DNA of 14,860 bases from an uncultured Clostridia bacterium (lineage in GTDB: Bacteria; Bacillota; Clostridia; TANB77; CAG-508). The stretch is taken from positions 1 to 14,860 of the forward strand of contig CAKPNI010000027.1 in assembly GCA_934168355.1 (NCBI GenBank), written 5' to 3'. Position 1 is the first letter of the stretch. Every line of letters starts with the position of its first letter. Below, piece by piece: positions 13,304-14,860 of the stretch. A program made the position numbers and the translations under genes. The notes beneath the pieces are model-generated. The model did not search any database, was not told the DNA's origin, and was given only the letters and a program-made list of their open reading frames with translations.

Positions 13304-13536
13304 TATTCATCACTCCTAAAAAAATTTAACCATTTATTCAAACAATCTTTGTATTTGGAATAAAAGTCTATTTTCTCTTGAAATTTATCAGCAGATTTTT
13401 CATCAGGAGCTTTTTGTTTACTAATTTTTAAATCGACAATTTTATAACGATAATAAGTGTATTGTTCTAGTAATGCTGACCTTAATAATTCGACTTCTTC
13501 TTTTGAAAATGTTGTATCAATTTGTTCTTTTCCCAT
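13303..13536 (-). CDS. First gene of the phage early operon, unknown
   Basis: 77 residues with GGGGAG seven bases before the ATG at 13536. It starts about 80 bases downstream of the operator-controlled promoter (13618-13646), so it is the first protein made when repression is lifted. Charged helical protein (KEEVELLRSALLEQYTYYRYKIVDLKISKQKAPDEKSADKFQEKIDFYSKY), probably a helical hairpin, no cysteine pair or membrane helix. It could be an anti-repressor or a host-takeover factor by position, but no family is recognised. Confidence 0.6.
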   Translation of the reverse strand: MGKEQIDTTFSKEEVELLRSALLEQYTYYRYKIVDLKISKQKAPDEKSADKFQEKIDFYSKYKDCLNKWLNFFRSDE

Positions 13537-13593
13537 AAAATTCTCCCCTCTCTCTGCTAATCAGGGGAAATGATTAACAGATTAAACTAGTTT

Positions 13594-13611
13594 ACTGACA
13601 TCAATGTCAGT
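13594..13611. promoter_or_regulatory. Repressor operator O1
   Basis: ACTGACATCAATGTCAGT: 8-base arms that are perfect inverted repeats around a two-base centre. It shares TGACA-N4-TGTCA with O2, 36 bases away (start to start). It lies just downstream of the early promoter -10, where a bound repressor would block transcription. Confidence 0.7.
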
Positions 13612-13617
13612 GATTAA

Positions 13618-13646
13618 ATAATAGCAAAAACTGACACGGATGTCAA
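13618..13646 (-). promoter_or_regulatory. Early promoter of the phage operon
   Basis: On the minus strand TTGACA (complement of 13641-13646), a 17-base spacer ending TGC, then TATTAT (complement of 13618-13623): a near-consensus -35, an extended -10 and ideal spacing. The -35 lies within operator O2 and O1 follows the -10, so repression by the divergently encoded XRE protein is expected. Confidence 0.75.
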
Positions 13647-13647
13647 G
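13630..13647. promoter_or_regulatory. Repressor operator O2
   Basis: ACTGACACGGATGTCAAG carries the TGACA-N4-TGTCA core of O1 with a less perfect outer part. It covers the -35 box of the minus-strand promoter. Confidence 0.65.
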
Positions 13648-13690
13648 GGCAAATTTAAAAAAATATTGTAAAATAGTTAAGGTGATAAAA

Positions 13691-13891
13691 ATGTTGAAAA
13701 ATGAAAGAATTTTAAAAGGAAAAACACAAGAACAACTTGCAGAAGAAACAGGAATAGACCCAAGAACAATACTAAGAATAGAAAAAGGTACATCAATTCC
13801 TAAAATAGATACATACGCTAAAATTGTGGTAGCACTTGAAATGACAAACGAAGAAATAGGACAAAACATAAGAAAAATAGCCCTAAAATAA
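13691..13891 (+). CDS. XRE-family phage repressor
   Basis: 66 residues from ATG 13691, which has AAGGTG seven bases upstream. An ATG at 13640 in the same frame lies inside operator O2 and has no ribosome site. The protein is almost entirely one helix-turn-helix domain: MLKNERILKGKTQEQLAEETGIDPRTILRIEKG with the recognition helix at DPRTILRIEKG, then IPKIDTYAKIVVALEM. It has no oligomerisation or cleavage domain, so it should act like small Cro/C1-type regulators. It is transcribed away from the early operon, with two matching palindromes in between, and is presumably the lysogeny switch that represses phage genes and perhaps itself. Confidence 0.85.
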   Translation: MLKNERILKGKTQEQLAEETGIDPRTILRIEKGTSIPKIDTYAKIVVALEMTNEEIGQNIRKIALK

Positions 13892-13925
13892 AAAATAAGA
13901 TAGCTACCAACTACCTTATTCCATA

Positions 13926-13941
13926 CACCTGAAAGGAGGTG
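13926..13941 (+). promoter_or_regulatory. Hairpin masking the ribosome site of the 45-residue peptide
   Basis: CACCT (13926-13930) pairs with AGGTG (13937-13941) across GAAAGG, hiding most of the AGGAGG ribosome site seven bases before the ATG at 13948. An imperfect hairpin AATAAG-A-TAG/CTA-C-CTTATT lies just before it. Such masking is common in mRNAs of small toxic membrane peptides. Confidence 0.45.
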
Positions 13942-13947
13942 CACTAT

Positions 13948-14085
13948 ATGTTAAAAAGTTTAAAAAATTGTATTATAACAGTTATTATAACACTTTTTTC
14001 TGTAATTGCAATAGCTTTAATTTGGAAAATTGCCTTTAAAATAGACTTAATATCACTGTTTCTAGCACTTATAGGCATAAAATAA
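13948..14085 (+). CDS. 45-residue membrane peptide in the phage immunity region
   Basis: ATG at 13948 with AAAGGAGGTG upstream opens MLKSLKNCIITVIITLFSVI, continuing AIALIWKIAFKIDLISLF and LALIGIK, stop at 14083-14085. A basic start, a long hydrophobic stretch (8-26) and a second hydrophobic end suggest an inner-membrane peptide with one or two helices. It follows the repressor by 56 bases on the same strand and so may be expressed in lysogens. Candidates: a superinfection-exclusion protein blocking entry of related phages, or a type I toxin-like peptide. The very strong ribosome site, partly masked by a hairpin, favours tight control. No homologue is recognised. Confidence 0.6.
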   Translation: MLKSLKNCIITVIITLFSVIAIALIWKIAFKIDLISLFLALIGIK

Positions 14086-14090
14086 AAAAT

Positions 14091-14119
14091 TTGACATATA
14101 ATAAAATATGTGCTATTAT
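14091..14119 (+). promoter_or_regulatory. Strong promoter of a short transcript
   Basis: TTGACA (14091-14096), 17-base spacer with TGC before TATTAT (14114-14119), the same design as the early promoter. A dyad ACATAT-N6-ATATGT (14094-14111) overlaps it. Only about 65 bases separate the expected start from the terminator at 14154-14191, so the product would be a small RNA; it includes the palindrome TTGCTTAAGCAA (14124-14135). Confidence 0.6.
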
Positions 14120-14133
14120 AATATTGCTTAAGC

Positions 14134-14153
14134 AAATCACGCATGAATTGAAC
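14134..14153 (+). repeat. AAATCACGCA / ATTGAAC repeat, copy 1
   Basis: AAATCACGCA, three bases, ATTGAAC. The same two blocks with four bases between them recur at 14259-14279. Both copies sit inside short plus-strand units ahead of terminators. Could be protein- or RNA-binding boxes, or origin elements. Confidence 0.5.
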
Positions 14154-14191
14154 AAAAAAAGACTAGGTTTTCGGACAGACCTAGTCTTTTT
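14154..14191. terminator. Bidirectional terminator
   Basis: GACTAGGT (14161-14168) pairs with ACCTAGTC (14179-14186), loop of ten. An A7 run precedes and a T5 run follows, so it can stop transcription from both sides. Confidence 0.8.
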
Positions 14192-14258
14192 CGTATGCTA
14201 TTCTTCAAATAATATCTTTACAATTAAGTAAAGTACTATAAGTTTTAATAGCCTGATG

Positions 14259-14279
14259 AAATCACGCACTTTATTGAAC
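14259..14279 (+). repeat. AAATCACGCA / ATTGAAC repeat, copy 2
   Basis: AAATCACGCA, CTTT, ATTGAAC; see the copy at 14134-14153. It lies about 40 bases before the terminator at 14319-14352. No promoter of good quality was found for this unit. Confidence 0.5.
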
Positions 14280-14318
14280 CTCCTTCCTGCCACTAAGCAA
14301 GTCGGCAATAGATACTAT

Positions 14319-14352
14319 AAACTATTTGTCTAACTTTGTCAAATAGTTTTTT
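14319..14352 (+). terminator. Rho-independent terminator
   Basis: AAACTATTTG pairs with CAAATAGTTT (10 bp, 11-base loop), followed by TTTT. It ends a possible short transcript from 14192 onward. Confidence 0.7.
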
Positions 14353-14364
14353 ATTGGTTGTTTA

Positions 14365-14520
14365 GGGGGCTATCCCCCTCTTGTGTCTTCCTTATAAGAT
14401 TATCTAGCTCATTTCTTCGCAGATAATCTAATAAGTGAGGCACAACCCCCGCATATCGCAGCTATTTCATAGTAGCTTATTCTCTAATGACGTATATTCT
14501 GATTTGTGCCAGACGGAAAT
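14365..14520. other. Large structured non-coding region, candidate phage origin
   Basis: Hairpin GGGGG-CTAT-CCCCC (14365-14378) is followed by a long imperfect stem: TTGTGTCTT, CTTAT and AAGATTATCT (14381-14405) face AGATAATCT, ATAAG and GAGGCACAA (14421-14445), with CCCCC (14446-14450) able to pair instead with the first GGGGG. TTGTGCC at 14504-14510 offers a further partner for GGCACAA. It has G/C tracts unlike anything nearby and no gene. In the circular phage this lies in the main intergenic region, where origins for both strands or a packaging signal are expected. Confidence 0.5.
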
Positions 14521-14549
14521 TTGACAAATATAAAAAAATGATGTACTAT
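14521..14549 (+). promoter_or_regulatory. Promoter of a second short transcript
   Basis: TTGACA (14521-14526), 17 bases, TACTAT (14544-14549). A perfect 9-base dyad ACAAATATA/TATATTTGT overlaps the promoter, suggesting a bound regulator or a structured start. The terminator at 14586 is under 40 bases from the expected start, leaving a very small RNA. Confidence 0.5.
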
Positions 14550-14585
14550 ATTTGTATGAACAAACCAAGTTCGTTAATTGACTTT

Positions 14586-14629
14586 AAAATAGCTCAGATT
14601 TTTGCGAAAATAAAATCTGAGCTATTTTT
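14586..14629. terminator. Strong bidirectional terminator
   Basis: AAAATAGCTCAGATTTT (14586-14602) is perfectly complementary to 14612-14628 (17 bp, nine-base loop). T-rich ends occur on both strands. In the circular phage it is the first strong terminator met by the minus-strand operon after the attachment site. Confidence 0.8.
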
Positions 14630-14674
14630 ATATATTTTATGATATTTTCATCATTTTATGTATTTTGATGCTTT

Positions 14675-14705
14675 AAACTTACATTTTGTGCAATGTTGTG
14701 TAAAT
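14675..14705 (+). repeat. Right attachment-site candidate (attR)
   Basis: AAACTT, two bases, ATTTTG(T)GCAATGTT(G)TGT(A)AAT, matching 7903-7933 at 26 of 31 bases. The outer parts ACTT and TTGTGTAAAT recall the ends of Bacillus dif (ACTTCC…TTATGTAAACT), but the central part does not. Confidence 0.6.
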
Positions 14706-14708
14706 GAA

Positions 14709-14742
14709 AGTGGAGCCTAAAAGTTTTCTTTTAAGCTCCACT
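14709..14742 (-). terminator. Chromosomal terminator beside the phage right end
   Basis: AGTGGAGC, TAAAAG, loop, CTTTTA, GCTCCACT. On the minus strand the one odd position is a U-G wobble, giving a continuous 15-bp stem with an AAAA loop followed by TTTCATTT; on the plus strand it is an A-C mismatch. It therefore probably ends a host gene coming from the right. Confidence 0.6.
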
Positions 14743-14860
14743 CCTCTATTCTATATCATTTTTAAAACTCTTACTTGCTTTTTCCAAAAATATCCTTAAA
14801 TAAAATTTAATTTTATTACTTATTCTACCTGATGTTTACTATATGTTTTCTTTGCACAAA

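Larger units (their letters stand above)
7903..14705. mobile_element. Inovirus (filamentous phage) prophage, about 6.8 kb
   Basis: A complete-looking filamentous phage: HUH replication protein, small ssDNA-binding-like protein, a 63-residue helical coat protein, a Zot/gpI ATPase, small membrane proteins, a signal-peptide adhesin with a C-terminal anchor, and a pVI-like protein, all on the minus strand, with an oppositely oriented repressor. Imperfect 31-base direct repeats bound it. There is no gene IV-like secretin, as expected in a host without an outer membrane, and no integrase or transposase. All key genes are intact, so it may be active. Read as a circle, the late operon would run across the attachment site into the bidirectional terminator at 14586-14629. 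Confidence 0.8.

Noticed and set aside
13582..13944. 120-codon minus-strand frame opposite the repressor
   Set aside because: Shadow of a clear HTH gene; it would also cross both operators and the promoter.
14094..14111. ACATAT-N6-ATATGT as an internal dif/attP site
   Set aside because: Six-base arms with six-base centre recall XerCD geometry, but it coincides with a near-consensus promoter and matches neither end repeat.
13944..14144. 66-codon minus-strand frame opposite the 45-residue peptide
   Set aside because: No ribosome site, and the plus-strand frame has a perfect one; it also crosses a strong promoter.
14820..14858. Possible C-terminal end of a host gene on the minus strand at the window edge (12 codons ending in TAA)
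   Set aside because: Too short to support, although the terminator at 14709-14742 points to a gene coming from that side. A neighbouring frame is also open for 29 codons but has stops upstream and no start.

Overview
This is a very AT-rich window with standard-code genes, strong AGGAGG ribosome sites and TTGACA/TATAAT-type promoters. These features point to a low-GC Bacillota, most likely a gut-type Clostridia; the species cannot be named from the sequence alone. No tRNA, rRNA or CRISPR array was seen. All family calls were made by reading motifs by eye, without database searches.

Layout. Positions 1-360 hold the C-terminal end of an FtsX/BceB-like ABC permease. Positions 361-782 are non-coding and carry a structured repeat (487-665). 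Positions 783-6648 form a tight seven-gene plus-strand operon: a B12-binding radical SAM enzyme, a dephospho-CoA-kinase-like kinase, a SPASM-type radical SAM enzyme, a DUF3419/BtaA-like aminocarboxypropyl transferase, a 117-residue protein with Glu-Ser-Arg and Ser-Tyr repeats followed by a charged helix, a cyanophycin-synthetase-like ATP-grasp ligase, and a class I methyltransferase. The six junctions are five overlaps or zero gaps plus one 13-base gap. That gap, carrying the best ribosome site of the operon, lies before the repeat protein. This looks like a peptide- or protein-modifying pathway acting on that small protein. I know of no described system with this exact gene set, and it is the best candidate for something new here.

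Positions 6651-7900 are non-coding. They hold the operon terminator, the 5' end of a group IIC intron inserted directly behind that terminator, degenerate AT-rich repeats, and a second copy of the 487-665 element (7712-7891). The two copies share 146 identical bases and a 17-base tail but differ completely in 16-17 bases at the tip of a hairpin.

Positions about 7903-14705 are an integrated filamentous phage (inovirus) of about 6.8 kb, bounded by 31-base imperfect direct repeats. Its minus-strand genes run from an early promoter at 13646: three small proteins, a likely ssDNA-binding protein, the major coat protein, a central terminator, a Zot/gpI ATPase, two small membrane proteins, a pIII-like adhesin, a pVI-like protein, a hairpin region, an HUH replication protein and a small unknown. 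A plus-strand XRE repressor faces this operon across two operator palindromes. Behind it lie a 45-residue membrane peptide with a masked ribosome site, short promoter/terminator units and a large hairpin region. No integrase is present, which suggests use of host XerCD. A chromosomal terminator on the minus strand follows at 14709-14742.
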